A stretch of 64,000 nucleotides of DNA from Eustoma russellianum (taxonomy: Eukaryota; Streptophyta; Magnoliopsida; Gentianales; Gentianaceae). Where the stretch lies: positions 27,084,147 through 27,148,146 of the forward strand of contig AP025062.1 in assembly GCA_036186865.1 (NCBI GenBank). Reading direction: 5' to 3'. Of this stretch, positions 10,910 through 22,980 are shown one piece after another. Both the position numbers and the translations under genes were made by a program. The stretch's first letter is position 1, and each line of letters starts with the position of its first letter. The notes under the pieces were generated by a model that worked only from the letters and a program-made list of their open reading frames with translations, was not told where the DNA came from and did no database searches.

Positions 10910-13845
10910 CTCCCCCTTGGATATCCAAACTTTATAAAATATGCCTCATTAAAACCTTACGAAGAAAAACCCAGTGGGATAAAAACTTGGTCGAAGGAAA
11001 AAGAGTACATATTCGTAAAAATCGGTAAGTGTGATACACTGCCTCGTTAAAATCTTGCCAAGAAAAACCCTGTGGGATAAAAAACTTGGAAGAAGGAAAA
11101 AGAGTACAGTGTGCATGTAGTAATCACACTCCCCCTGATGCTGGCAAGAGATCTTTGAGTCGACGCATTCCAATGTTGTAGACCATCTCTTTAAATGTAG
11201 TCGTTGGTAGTGCTTTCGTAAACAAGTCGGCAAAATTCTGATTCGATTGTATCTGCAGGATATTAATATTGTCGTTCTTCTCGAGGTCATAAGTGTACAA
11301 GAACTTTGGTGATATATGCTTCATTCTTCTTGGATGTAGCCATTTTCAACTTGAACAATACATCTTTCATGATCCTCAAACATTGTTGTCGGTGTCTTCA
11401 ATATGCTGAATCGCCGACATCAACCAAATGTATTCACAGCTTGCTTCATGCAATGTCAAAATCTTATAATGATGAAGACATGATTGTAAATGTCTGTTTC
11501 ACTTATCTCCATATTATGACCGCATCAAAACATATCCATTTTGTGGTCCTTTCTTATGCGAGTCAGATAGATAGCCAGCATCAGCATAACCCACTAATTG
11601 TGTAGATACTTTCCTTGAGTAGTATAAACACTCGTATGGTGTTTCAAGAAGATAAAAATGTGTTTGACATCATTTCAATGTCTTCGTGTTGGTGTTGAAC
11701 TATACTTTCTCAATAAATTCATTGAAATGCTATTGGTATCAAAATTCGCAAGATACTTTAAAACACCAACAACACTAAGATATGGTACTTCAGGACCTAA
11801 TAATTCTTTGTTACCTTCTGGTGTTCGAAATGAGTCTTTCGATTGTACCACGCTATGACTACTCAAAGCTCGATCTACAGGTAGAGAGAACATTTGATCT
11901 TCTCAAAGTTTTTCATTTCAAACTCTTTAGTGATACAACTAGAGGTTTTAGTAAGCTCTTCAGGAGTTCCAACAAGATTTAAATCATCAACATATACATC
12001 CTGCCAGATTGTTTTAATCCATATAATGATTTCTATAATTTGATTGAGTATAGTTCATTGATCCTCGATTACATGCTGCAGGCAATTTAAATCCTTCTGG
12101 GATTTTATATCATCATCTTATAATTCATATGAGTAAACGATAACTTCATTCATTAACCGCATATCAAGGTTTAAGTGACTGCTAGGCTGACTGAATAATG
12201 TAATATTATGGCATCAATTATCGGGGAATATGTTTCATCATAGTCAAGCCAAGTTCTTTGTCAAAAACCCATTTATATCCAATATGTTTGATCCCTTCAG
12301 GGGTTCGACTACAGGTCAAATAATTTGGAATGTGACTTTCCCTTCAAGGGTCTACGGGTCCAAATGCTTTGCGACTTTCCCTCCAGGGGTTTGGATTGCA
12401 TCTTTATATTTTTTGCCAATGATTTCTGTGTTGACACTTTTCAGTTAACATTGGTTCATGATCCTGATTCATAACTTCACAAGCAATCCTTCAATCAAAA
12501 CTTGATCAATAATGATCATTTGTCTATCCTAATTTTCTCTTATAATTCAAAGAGATCTTTTCAAAATTGTGTTCACTTGCTTCTTCGGGAGCAACTTGTT
12601 TATTGATTTTTAGACTGATCAGTTCTTATTTCTATAGCGCTTTTAAGTTGTGAACATATAATCTCTTGTTGAGTATTCTCTTCTGGAGTATTATTTGTAC
12701 CACTCTCTTTCGAGAGCTTTTATCTTTTACACCAACTGGGCGTCCACGTTTTAGACTTGTTTTTGGTATACCATTATCATGTCCTTCAGAGACATCAAGT
12801 CGAATCGGCGTGTTCATCGCCAAAACGTGGGATTTTGTTATCATTTTACTTCTTGCTCGCATTGAGTTATTCGTGTGTTAAAATGAGATAGTGAAGGAAC
12901 GTTCCATGTAATTTCACGCCGTTCTTCAGGAACCGGCACTTTCTCTCCCCCTAACGGCGGGAAAACTAACTCACCAAATCAATGCTGATGCATGTATAGT
13001 TGCATGTCTCCAAGCTTATGTGGATAAATTGGTCCTTAAAATCAAACGTGTAGCAATCAGTTGTAAACGTTTAATAAATGACACTGTTGGGCCATTTTAA
13101 GTGTGCACACTTGCAACTGAATGCTCAACGCCAATCTCAAGACATACAATAATCATTGAAAGCTTGGGATTCACATGTATTATCAATACTTAATAAATTT
13201 AATTAGATAATCATATAATCTGAGCAAGAAGCTTGACAAAAGCTAATAGTCTTTTCGATAGTAAACTCACATGAACAAGCAACACACACAAAATCATGAG
13301 ATAATGTAATCTTTTTGTTCATAAAAGAGTTTCTAGAATCTTCCGGTTCTTTAAAGAGTATACATGTGAGTGTTGTACACTTGTACGTATCATTATTCAT
13401 CTGGGTGACCAAGTCGATTATGTCATAAATAACTTCGGAATATCGAACTTCTGGTTCATCACAATATTATATTCGACTGGATGTATAGTCGCATAATACA
13501 ATTCAGATGAGAAAATTGGGAGTTTTTCTTTAACAAGCTTTTGGCTTGAATAATTGACTATAAAAATTTCATATTCCCCTCATTCATGGTTCAATATGAA
13601 CTCCATTAAGGCGTATATCTTTTAAACTCAATAGTTTTCTTTCAACTTGGTGGGAAATGATGCCATATTGACCAATACATGTATCACCCATTAATAAAAT
13701 GGTTGCTCTTCTGGAGCCCTCAATCGATGTCGTAGTACTCGAATTGGTACTAACATTTGCTTTTGCCAATTAGAGCTCTTCTGGAGCCCTCAGTCAATGT
13801 TGTGTGTGTCGTTCCACTGTCAACTAGACATATGCCCATATCATT
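10910..13845 (-). pseudogene. Copia pol (protease, integrase, RT, RNase H), heavily decayed
   Basis: Minus-strand fragments in Copia order remain. The protease active-site motif VDSGTTHT lies near 13835-13805. The post-protease KLLSLKDIRLNG lies near 13640-13600. The basic region after integrase (KRGRPVGVKD) lies near 12770. The late RT segment GPEVPYLS with YLA lies near 11800-11740. The end of RNase H, with ADLFTKALPTT and VYNIGMRRLKDL, lies near 11240-11150. Stops and frameshifts separate them, and no catalytic RT core survives in frame. The element could not supply its own proteins. The fragments resemble Copia lineages with short LTRs (Ale/Tork type), but the lineage is not certain. Confidence 0.85.
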
Positions 13846-14115
13846 CACTTTGGATGATATGTTAATATCAAAATTAATTTTGGAACATCAACTCAAAAAT
13901 AGTCAATGATGTTTCTTCAAGAAACACTATTCATATATTAATCAATGTAATGTTACCAACCTAGGCAAAATGCACTAGTTGCTCTTGTCTTCTTCTTGAG
14001 CCTTTTCCTTGTTTTACCACTTCAAGGTTTAAGTTCAATCAATAGCATGAATAATAAGATTTGGATACAAATAAACTTGACATCCAAAACAGATTAGTAT
14101 AACATTCAAAATACT

Positions 14116-14145
14116 TCAAATAATGCATAATCTAAATGGGCGTTC

Positions 14146-14207
<62 letters not shown>

Positions 14208-14392
14208 AATGGCTTTGAGTTTTATCTTTGGTGGGTCTTAAGTAGGGAACCTCACTTTTTTCCACAAGAGCCATGCACAAAATAAAATCTTTTCCCTCAA
14301 ATTGTGCAGAACCAAGCCTTAGGAAACTCAACTTTTCAAGGATATTCTTGCTGTTGGAGTTGAGAGAGCATATTGAGAGACGGGAATTACAA
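14116..14392 (-). other. open segment of unknown identity in the captured region
   Basis: From TGTAATTCC at about 14392 the minus strand stays open for about 90 codons (with FLRLGSAQFEGKDF and VEKSEVPYLRP) before running into the microsatellite at 14155-14207. It follows the last recognisable intron-like stretch after zinc-finger exon A, so it may be a further exon of the same captured gene. I recognise no domain. Confidence 0.25.
14155..14207. repeat. compound (TA)n(TG)n microsatellite
   Basis: About 16 TA units pass directly into about 10 TG units, between the protease remnant and the captured gene region. Confidence 0.93.
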
Positions 14393-15045
14393 CAAAAAGA
14401 TGTTCTTTTCCTGTCAACAAAGTTGCATTCCTTTGCCGACAGCCACAGGATATGACCATCAGAAGGATGTATTTTCTGACATAACCCTGAACTCTTTCAA
14501 TAGTTAAAAGAGTGATTTAAAACCTGAACTTTGTCGAACTTTACTAATATAATAGATCAAACTGTTTTCAAACAAAAACTATAGGCATGACACTTTTCCG
14601 CTTTTCATGCATCACATATTTCATGAGAATATTAAAACTAGAATGTGAAACTATTTCTGTTTCCAAATTCAGTACCTATCTGAAGTTCCCAGTCAATCCT
14701 CACACTCCTTGAATTTAATTAGACTTCACACTCGCCGCCTATTTCACTCAATCTCCTCTTATTTCCCGTTCCAGTTAACCATTTGGTTAACTTTGAGGAT
14801 TCAGTGGAGACAACACAAAATAATGCAGTACAGCTTATAGAAATCACAAAGCCTATATTATGTCATAGTTAAATTTGATTGGAGTTTCCTTGAAGCTGTT
14901 GAACTAGTTGACAGGCATACCACAAAGACTCCCAAAGTTATTTATCATATAAGCTCAGTCAATGTAGCTTAATAGCATTACAAAATTAAGCTTGTTAATT
15001 TCCCTTGTTAAAAACCCCAAACAACTAGAGGTGGAAAGTACTTAT

Positions 15046-15159
15046 TTGGGACAGTCCCGTTCTCCCTTTTTCCTTTCACCAAAAGCAACATTTTTTTTTG
15101 GCCCCTCTTCTTTGCATCGAAGGCACCTCATATTCTTTGCAAGGTTCATATAATTACAT
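15046..15159 (-). pseudogene. captured exon A: RanBP2-type zinc finger (host gene fragment)
   Basis: The minus strand shows an AG acceptor (TTGTTGTAG) followed by a reading frame with C-N-Y-M-N and C-L-R-C. The spacing is C-x3-N-x6-C-x2-C, the second half of the RanBP2 zinc-finger pattern W-x-C-x2-C-x3-N-x6-C-x2-C. The exon then runs through a GPK and FGE segment to D-x-CPK, the start of another finger. The donor is mutated (ATAAGT instead of GTAAGT). A run of nine A residues shifts the frame. In plants such tandem fingers occur in organelle RNA-editing/VAR3-like and RNA-binding proteins; which of these was the source is unknown. This looks like a pseudo-exon with intron sequence on both sides. 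Confidence 0.7.
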
Positions 15160-15711
15160 CTACAACAAATGAGATGAACAGCAGTACGTAGAAAACAAAT
15201 GAAGTGTCTACATATAAAAAGCTACTCTGGAAAATAGAGAGAAACTAGCTGGGCAGAGTAAACTTCATGACTCCAGTGACGCACACGACAACTATTTTCA
15301 CAAGACAAGTTGCCAGACGCTAATGGAGGGAAATTGCATGGCAGATAGAAATGATGCAGCCCATTCCAATCAACAAAAATGTCAGCTCCAGTCTCTTTTA
15401 CAAGCACAGGATTATGGATTATTCTACTTGAGGAGTTTTCTGCAATGACTGTATGGCATAAAATCACATTCTTTTCAAAGAGTCACAGGAAATGACTATA
15501 AGAAGGATGTACTTTCTCTAAATTTCTTTAATGCACATGTTGACATTATCTGATCCTTTTCATCAATAAGAAGTGATCCAAAGCCTTGGACTTTGACAAT
15601 CTTCACTAGAAAAAAAAAGATCAAACTGTTGTGACAAGAAATAAACATGACGTCTTTCCAAGTTCATCCATCACAAATTTCAATGAAAACATCCCAATTC
15701 TGAATGTAAAA
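15160..15711 (-). other. intron-like sequence between zinc-finger exons, part 1
   Basis: Together with 27977-28395 this would form the intron between exons B and A before the nested element inserted. Its left part (15222-15467) is open for 81 codons on the minus strand, without any recognisable domain. The segment 15470-15711 repeats 14393-14650, showing that an exon-plus-intron unit of about 1 kb is present twice in tandem. Confidence 0.5.
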
Positions 15712-18700
15712 GGTAGGATCTGCAAGGCACCACTAGAAAGGGGGGTTGAATAGATGGTGCGGAAAGTGTGCTTTTTAAAATTTCTTTAAACTTGAACAAT
15801 TCAAGTTCTGAAAACAAATTCTGTTTTCAGGACCTGTTTTAAAACGTTTTTAAAACCAGGTTAGAGGTCTCCAAAAATTATGAAATTTTGAGAGAACTTA
15901 GCCTCAGATGTTATGAGGGTCCCCTAAAAATTTCAAATCAAAATTCAACCTTTAACCCCTTCAAAAACCGTTGGCACTCAGATTGTGCAAATCTGCCAGA
16001 AACGGTAGATGGTTTTGAAAAGTTAATTCCTATTTGTGTGAATGTCCAAATGATCTGAAAATTTGACCAATAACTCCTCACACACTATATTTAAATAGGT
16101 TGAAACAGTTTTTGAAAATTCTTTTGGGAAGTAGGTCAAACACAACCAAAGTCTTAACCTTTGCAAGTCTGAAAATCAGACTGCACTAGTCTCAGATCTT
16201 TTGATGTTTGACTGACCTATACTTGTCCAAAAGGGTTGAAACTTGTGCCAAATTAACCCTAGAACGTTTATGTATGTTTCTGGAAATTTTTATAATTTTT
16301 GGAAATCGTTTACTATTTTTCCGAACGTGAACAAAATGGATAAACAGTGCAGAAACTGAAAAGTAAATGCTGAAAGTAAATTGCACCAAGAATTTTATAC
16401 TGGTTCGGTTATAAACAACCTACTCCAGTCTTCAAGGAACACCTTCCTTGGTTCACACTAATCACACAAACACAGTACACCTTACCGCAGGGTTGATAGA
16501 GTTACACCTAACTCCAACCCTTTACAAACCTTGTATGTCGAGTACAATTCACACGAACACCACCACCTCGCTAGGATGAAGATTGATCACACCTTGATCA
16601 ATCTTTTACAAAGATGAATGAATGGTGGTTTCTATGAAGCCTATTCAAGATTGAAAGAAGTAAAATACAATAGGCTTTTTACAAGAAAAGAAAGAAAGAA
16701 GATGTAGGAGAAAAGAGGCTTGGCACTTTGATCACTTTAGAATGCAAATCTTGGTGTTGTATTTGTTTGTTCTTCTCTTCTCTTCCTTATAGCATGTAGC
16801 CGTCCACCTCTATGCCTCTCCCCCTCTTGAAAATTTCCTTTTAAGTGCTTGAGAGAGTGTAAGACATCATAGTGACAAAGCTTTGCTTACTTGGCATCAC
16901 TTCATTGGACCATCATTTAGTCATTGCTTACTTGGCACCTCTTGATTGGCTCAATGTAGTCATCATTTTATGACATGGAAAATCTGAAATAACCACTTAA
17001 TATTTGCCAAAAAATCAACACACAATACATTCCATAAATCAAGAGATATTCACATAAATTGTGAGACAAAAATCCTTCCTATTCAAGTCATGAAAATCGG
17101 TCATAATGTCTTATTGCCATGCTGAAAATTCAGCATGTGCATCACTCAATTCTATTCAAAATAATACCAAATTTTCTTTGATTTTTTCTTTATAAAATGA
17201 ATCACAAAGTTATGGTAAGTATTGCTATCACATGAGAAATGAACTTGGACACTTCCAAGCTCACAAATTCGGCCAGAACACCCTTCACACATGCTGAAAA
17301 TTTCAGCATGTGTGATATGTAGAATATCACACTTTTATTAATTTAAATAATATTCAAATCACTTCCATAACTCCTTCAATTTATCCTTTAATGAAAAATT
17401 GACAAAATATCTTCCTTAGTCATGAAGAATTCGGCCACTATGTATGTAACATGCTGAAATTTTCAGTATGTGACATAAGAGAGTTATATGGTGAATACTT
17501 ACCTTTTGTAGCTTCTCTCTTTGATTTCTCAACATTGTATGATTGATCCTTGACCAATCAATATGCCAACAAGGCTCCACATGTGCTCCATCTCAGCTGT
17601 ATAGGCGTGTATACATGTATATGCATGTGCTGAATTTCATTTTTGCTAACTTTGTAAAATAGTGCACATTTAATAATACACACATGTAATATTCCAATCA
17701 GCCCTTAATTTAATTTTCTAGAACACTTTAAGATGTATATTATATGTAAAAAGTGTCTAGATACGTGTCACATCATGGTCAAGAAAAACGTTCCATGTTA
17801 AGTGCGTAGAAAACCGAATTTTCGATATTTATCGATTACCCGATTTTTCTCTAATTTAAATTCCAACTTTTGCACATGATATATATATTATGTTATACAT
17901 AATATATATAATATATATTTTAAATTTCAGCTCTTGGCTGATTTAAAATGGTACCATAAACATGTGACAAAAATAAAATTGGAATCTTCACATTTTGGCC
18001 TAAATGTGGGGTGATTTGTGTGTGCCAACATGGAAAGTATTTTTGGCTAATCACACCATGTGTATCACGAAATTTTCATCAATTTTTGATGTATATGGGC
18101 TGGCCATTTATTTATGGCAAGTACGTGACACATTGACGAAGTTTCGGTATTCGTCCGATACGACAAATTTCGGTTTAGAACCTTTTATCGTGTCGTATTT
18201 AATTTGTCATCACCATATCTTATATCATATGATATAAGACCTGAATATACCCATAAATATGAGTTAAGTATAGTGGTGTGACGTTAACGTACGTACGTAA
18301 GATATATAACGTGTCGGTAGTACGTTAGAATACATGTGTATGTGCCTTTTATAAAAAATCTGAAAATATAGTATATATGTGTATAAGGCGTGTGGAATGA
18401 ATGTGGGGAGGAGAAGAAGACTTTCCTTCCATAGCCATGTTGCCTTTGTGCCTTTTCCAAATGCATCTTCCTTTAATAAACTACTTAGTTTATTAAACTA
18501 AGTACTTCACTTAATGAACTACTTTAGTTCATTAATTGTGGCACCTGAAAATAGTATAAACTCAACAAATGTTCGCCATATGATGTAAGCTTTAATGCTT
18601 CATGGCTCGTTAGTACGGCAACATAATATATAAGATAAATAAGGCAAGTTATCATGCATACATGTACACTTGTGTATACTCAACGTTTATATAGATATAT

Positions 18701-18751
18701 ATATATTCAAATTTCTTATTTTGAAATCACTCAAACCCTCTTATTTCTACA
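15712..18751 (-). repeat. 3' LTR of the nested Sirevirus-like element
   Basis: The first base is G where the partner has T, so the terminal TG is mutated. It ends TTTCTACA. It is nearly identical to 24932-27971 and clearly related to the old LTR at 4842-7514. Open frames within it are short and shared only with the partner LTR, so they are not genes. Confidence 0.93.
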
Positions 18752-18764
18752 ATCTCCCCCTTTT
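18752..18764 (-). other. polypurine tract of the nested Sirevirus-like element
   Basis: Minus strand AAAAGGGGGAGAT directly precedes the 3' LTR, the primer position for plus-strand DNA synthesis. Further purine-rich copies of CTCTCCCCCTT type lie at 18810-18955 on the + strand, giving a cluster of possible tracts as described for Sireviruses. Confidence 0.8.
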
Positions 18765-19017
18765 GATGATTTTCAAAATAACTAGTGTACATGATTTAAG
18801 TGTTATCTCTCCCCCTTGAATTATGCACAGATTTGAAATTTGAATTTCGAATTTCAAATCCGGCTCCCCCTTGATTCATGCAATTAGGATCAATCAGTGA
18901 TCTCTCTCTCCCTCAAATCTCTCTCCCCCTTAAATCATGCTTCTCTCTCCCCCTTTATTTTTGAAAGTTAATCAAAAGATTCCTGTCAAAAAGGAAAGTA
19001 AATCAAATAATATCGCA

Positions 19018-21750
19018 TTAAATCACATCAACAGGAATCATGCCTAATTTAGAACGAAGAGATTCAAATGTGGCTTGATTTAAGGCCTTTGTAAATATAT
19101 CCGCTACTTGTGATTCTGTGCGTACGTGATCTATGACAATATTACCATTGTTAACGTGATCACGAAGAAAATGATAGCGAACTTCTATATGCTTAGCCTT
19201 AGAGTGTAATACGGGGTTTTTAGACAAATTTATTGCACTCATACTATCACAATATATAGGAATTTTATTTACGGTAATTCCAAAGTCCGAAAGTTGTTGT
19301 TTTATCCACAACAACTGTGTGCAACAAAGGCTAAGAGCCATATATTCAGCCTCAGTAGTGGACAAAGCAACACTTGCTTGATTTTTGGAAAACCATGAAA
19401 TAAGGGAATTTCCTATAAATTGGCAAGTTCCGCTCGTGCTTTTTCTATCTATCTTGCAGCCACCATAATCTGCATCAGTGTAAGCATGTAAGTCGAATGT
19501 AGAGTCCTTATCATACCAAATACCTAAGGTGGGCGTGTGCTTAATATAACGGAATATTCTTTTTACCGCATTTAAGTGTGACACCTTAGGTTGACTTTGA
19601 AAACGAGCACACATGCATACGCTAAACATAATATCAGGCCTACTAGCAGTTAAATATAGTAAAGAACCTATCATAGATTGATATAATCCATTATCAACGT
19701 CTTTACCATGTTCGTCTTTGTCTAATTTAGTAGTAACACTCATAGGCGTGGGAGATGGTTTCAGATTTTCAAAACTGAACTTCTTGATCATGTCATTTAC
19801 GTACTTAGCTTGGCTTATATGAATTCCTTTACTCGTTTGCTTAATCTGCAAGCCAAGAAAATAATTAAGTTCACCAACCATAGACATTTCAAATTCAGCT
19901 TTCATACAATTTTCAAAATCTTTAACGAGTCTATGTGAGGTAGAACCAAAAATAATGTCATCTACGTAGATTTGAATAATAAGTAAATCTGATTTTTCTT
20001 GTTTCAAAAATAGTGTACTATCTATAGTACCACGTTTAAAATTATTTTCTAAAAGAAAAGTAGCAAAATGATCATACCATGCTCTCGGCGCTTGCTTTAG
20101 ACCATATAGTGCCTTCTTTAGTTTGCACACGTGATCTGGATGTTTCAAATCTTCAAAACCGGGTGGTTGCTTCACGTATACTTCTTCTTGTATAAATCCG
20201 TTTAGAAAAGCACTTTTGACGTCCATTTGATACAATTTAAAATCTTTCATGCAAGCAATAGCAAGTAAGAGTCGTATAGCTTCTAAACGTGCTACGTGTG
20301 CAAATGTTTCATCGTAGTCTATTCCTTCTTCTTGATTATATCCTTGAGCTACGAGTCTTGCTTTATTTCTAACGACTTTTCCTTCTTCATTCATTTTGTT
20401 CCTAAATACCCACTTTGTGCCTATTATTGTCTTATCTTGTGGTCGTGGCACTAAATCCCACGCATCATTTCTAACGAATTGATTAAGTTCGTCATGCATA
20501 GCATCAATCCAAGATGAATCACTCAAAGCATCATGCACATTTTTGGGCTCAATTTCAGAAATCATAGCATGAAATTCATTTATTTCATCTGAAGTGATTC
20601 TTCTACGTGGTCGCACACCGTGAGTAATGTCGCCTATGATGAGATCTTGTGGGTGATCTCTATGCCATCTTGGTTGATTATTTTCTAAGTTATCATGCAT
20701 TTCTATATGATCATGCATTTCTAGTGTCTCATTCATCTCATGCATATCAAAAGAATCATTATCTTCATCCAAAACGGGTTTCAATTCAAAATCATCGTCA
20801 TATTCCTTATCTTTATCAATCTCTCCAAATTCATTGAATTTAACATGAATAGATTCTGTGATTTGTCTAGTGAGAGGATCATAACATCTATATGCTTTTG
20901 AATTTATGGAATACCCAACAAAAATGCACTCAATTGATTTGGATTCAAATTTATCTAAATTATCTTTTGTATTCAAGACAAAGCATTTGCATCCAAACAC
21001 ACGAAAATAATCAATCTTAGGCATGCGATCATTCAAAATTTCGTAAGGCATCTTATTTATTTTCTTTCTTATAGATAGGCGATTTACAATATAGCATGCA
21101 CAATTTACGGCTTCCGCCCACAGAAATCTAGGCAATTTATTTTCGCAAAGCATGGTTCTAGCAATTTCTTGTAGTGTGCGATTCTTTCTTTCTACTACTC
21201 CATTTAATTGTGGAGTTCTAGGTGGCGAAAACTCATGTTTAATTCCTTTTTCTTCACAAAACGAAATCATCTCTTTATTTTTAAATTCACCGCCTCTATC
21301 GCTTCTTATTCTTTTCACATTTACGCCGTATTGATTTTCAAGTTGTTTAATTAATTTAGCGATTTCTACGGCGCTATCATCCTTATGTGCAAGAAATAAA
21401 GTCCAAGTATAGCGAGAGAAGTCATCAACAATCACGCATGCATAGTGACGCCCACCAAGGCTTGTAGTGCGACTAGGACCAAACAAATCGATATGCAATA
21501 GTTCTAGTATTCTAGTCGTGCTTATCTCATTTTTAGGCTTAAGTGACTCACGTGTTTGTTTGCCCTTTATGCAAGATTCACACAACTGAAAATTGTCTAA
21601 ATCAAGCGTAGGCAATCCCCGTACTAGTTTCTTTCGTTGCAATTTTTCTAGTGTAGAAATACCTATGTGTCCTAAACGTCTATGCCACAAATTCACATTG
21701 GGTTCATTTGACATAAAACATTTAACTTTAGCGTCTACTACATCATCCAT
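19018..21750 (-). CDS. pol: Copia integrase, reverse transcriptase and RNase H (uninterrupted part of pol)
   Basis: An open frame of 910 codons holds, in order: the GAG-pre-integrase zinc site (LWHRRLGHIG, then CESCIKGK; residues about 20-60), the integrase core with D, D and E motifs (HIDLFGP, RSDRGGEF, NGVVERKNRTL; about 85-190), RT with KWVFRNK, MDVKSAFLNG and the catalytic YVDDIIFG (about 455-610), and RNase H with YTDADYGG, LSTTEAEY and the terminal VADIFTKAL (about 760-900). One conserved proline of RT is changed (ETFAHVARLEA). The same frame continues upstream into the protease through one TGA at 21769-21771, so the full pol is broken only there. It ends about 270 bp before the LTR. 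Confidence 0.95.
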   Translation of the reverse strand: MDDVVDAKVKCFMSNEPNVNLWHRRLGHIGISTLEKLQRKKLVRGLPTLDLDNFQLCESCIKGKQTRESLKPKNEISTTRILELLHIDLFGPSRTTSLGGRHYACVIVDDFSRYTWTLFLAHKDDSAVEIAKLIKQLENQYGVNVKRIRSDRGGEFKNKEMISFCEEKGIKHEFSPPRTPQLNGVVERKNRTLQEIARTMLCENKLPRFLWAEAVNCACYIVNRLSIRKKINKMPYEILNDRMPKIDYFRVFGCKCFVLNTKDNLDKFESKSIECIFVGYSINSKAYRCYDPLTRQITESIHVKFNEFGEIDKDKEYDDDFELKPVLDEDNDSFDMHEMNETLEMHDHIEMHDNLENNQPRWHRDHPQDLIIGDITHGVRPRRRITSDEINEFHAMISEIEPKNVHDALSDSSWIDAMHDELNQFVRNDAWDLVPRPQDKTIIGTKWVFRNKMNEEGKVVRNKARLVAQGYNQEEGIDYDETFAHVARLEAIRLLLAIACMKDFKLYQMDVKSAFLNGFIQEEVYVKQPPGFEDLKHPDHVCKLKKALYGLKQAPRAWYDHFATFLLENNFKRGTIDSTLFLKQEKSDLLIIQIYVDDIIFGSTSHRLVKDFENCMKAEFEMSMVGELNYFLGLQIKQTSKGIHISQAKYVNDMIKKFSFENLKPSPTPMSVTTKLDKDEHGKDVDNGLYQSMIGSLLYLTASRPDIMFSVCMCARFQSQPKVSHLNAVKRIFRYIKHTPTLGIWYDKDSTFDLHAYTDADYGGCKIDRKSTSGTCQFIGNSLISWFSKNQASVALSTTEAEYMALSLCCTQLLWIKQQLSDFGITVNKIPIYCDSMSAINLSKNPVLHSKAKHIEVRYHFLRDHVNNGNIVIDHVRTESQVADIFTKALNQATFESLRSKLGMIPVDVI

Positions 21751-21768
21751 AGATAGCGTAAAGATATT

Positions 21769-22170
21769 TCATTCTCGTTTTCCTTTTAAAACGTTTTCTC
21801 CATTTTTATTTATTATATTGCAATAAGGGTGAGTAAAACAAACATTGAAGCCATTGTCAACAAATTGAGAAATACTAAGAAGATTGTAAGATAATTTGCT
21901 TACCAAAAATACGTTGGAGATTTGAAGTGTATTCGGATTGCCAATCGTACCTTTTCCAATGATCTTCCCTTCATTGTTGTCTCCAAAGGTCACGGATCCG
22001 CCTTTTGTGACCTTCTTTAATTTGGAGAACAGGCTCGGGTCACCCGCCATGTGCCTCGAGCAACCACTGTCAAGGAACCACTTTATTGATGTGTCTTTTG
22101 ATGAGTGGTCTCCCTGCAATGTGAAAAGGTGATTTAGGTACCCTTTTGATTTTGGGTCCTTTTGAGTTAG
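21769..22170 (-). pseudogene. Copia protease, ending in a nonsense codon
   Basis: The minus frame contains WFLDSGCSRHMAGD, the aspartic protease active site (DSG), followed by GSVTFGDNNEGKIIGKG and LSYNLLSISQ as in plant Copia proteases. The apparent start at 22119 is a TTG; the frame is open further upstream, so this is the middle of a polyprotein. TGA at 21769-21771 separates it from integrase in the same frame. CGA to TGA by cytosine deamination would explain it. Confidence 0.85.
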
Positions 22171-22174
22171 TTAA

Positions 22175-22980
22175 TCACCTTTTGGTAAAGGTACCTTTCG
22201 GTACCCATACTTGGGTGATCCTTCTAGGTCTATCAAATGGCAAGAATGTAGATGAAGGTGCGATATAGTATACATGTGGTGCATGTACTTTGGGTCTTTG
22301 CCCAAGGACTCCTCTATACTCATTATATGAAGGACGTTTGTGATATGTCCTTGTGTGCGTGTGCGTAGTGCGTGGATGATATGTATTTCGTGTATGCATT
22401 GTTCTTTTCTTCTCATATCTATATGGTACAACGTTATATTTCACATGATATGAGGGAGTGGGGCGTGTGGAAGGGGGTGATTTTTGCGTCATCTTAGACG
22501 CCACTTGATGCTTAGGGGTGTCTACTTTCTTAGACACAACAAACTTGGTTGGTTTGGTTGATACTTCGTTAGTATCAACGTATCCCAATCCAGTTTTGTC
22601 ACTGTCATGCTTTTGCGATAATATGATGCGATGCAGCATGTTTGACCCTGTATCGAATTGTTTCATCATTTTCTCTAAGTCTGTATTCCTTGATTTCAAN
22701 NNNNNNNNNAGATCTCGGTTTTTAATGCAGTGATGACACATGAAGACTCTTTCTTGAATCGCTTAATTGAGCGACAAGATTCTCGTTAGAAGATTCTAAC
22801 AGTTTCTTGTCTTCAATTAAACGTTTCTTTTATTTTGCGAGAGTCTTAGTAAATTTATGTAATTCAAGATTGGTGTTCACAAGAACCTTACACTTGTCGC
22901 ATGAAGAAACTTCCGTCTCGTAGATACAATTCGTTACATTTCCATACTTTTGATACTTGTCATAACTCATGTCGTAAACA
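22175..22980 (-). pseudogene. Copia gag, C-terminal part with coiled coil, broken, with assembly gap
   Basis: From 22980 the minus strand reads a Cys pair (SSCDKCK) and a heptad-like charged region (LIEDKKLLES) containing one TAA. It is followed by the conserved KTGLGYV box and a Tyr/His/Arg-rich tail ending WVPKGTFTK. That order is typical of the Sirevirus gag-pol linker. Ten Ns at 22700-22709 fall inside it, so frame changes here cannot be judged. It is in a different frame from the protease. Confidence 0.75.
22700..22709. other. assembly gap (10 N)
   Basis: Ten consecutive Ns. The size may be a placeholder. Confidence 0.99.

Noticed and set aside
16192..16389. 65-codon minus ORF also found at 25412-25609
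   Set aside because: It lies inside both LTRs of one element; the repeat explains the conservation.
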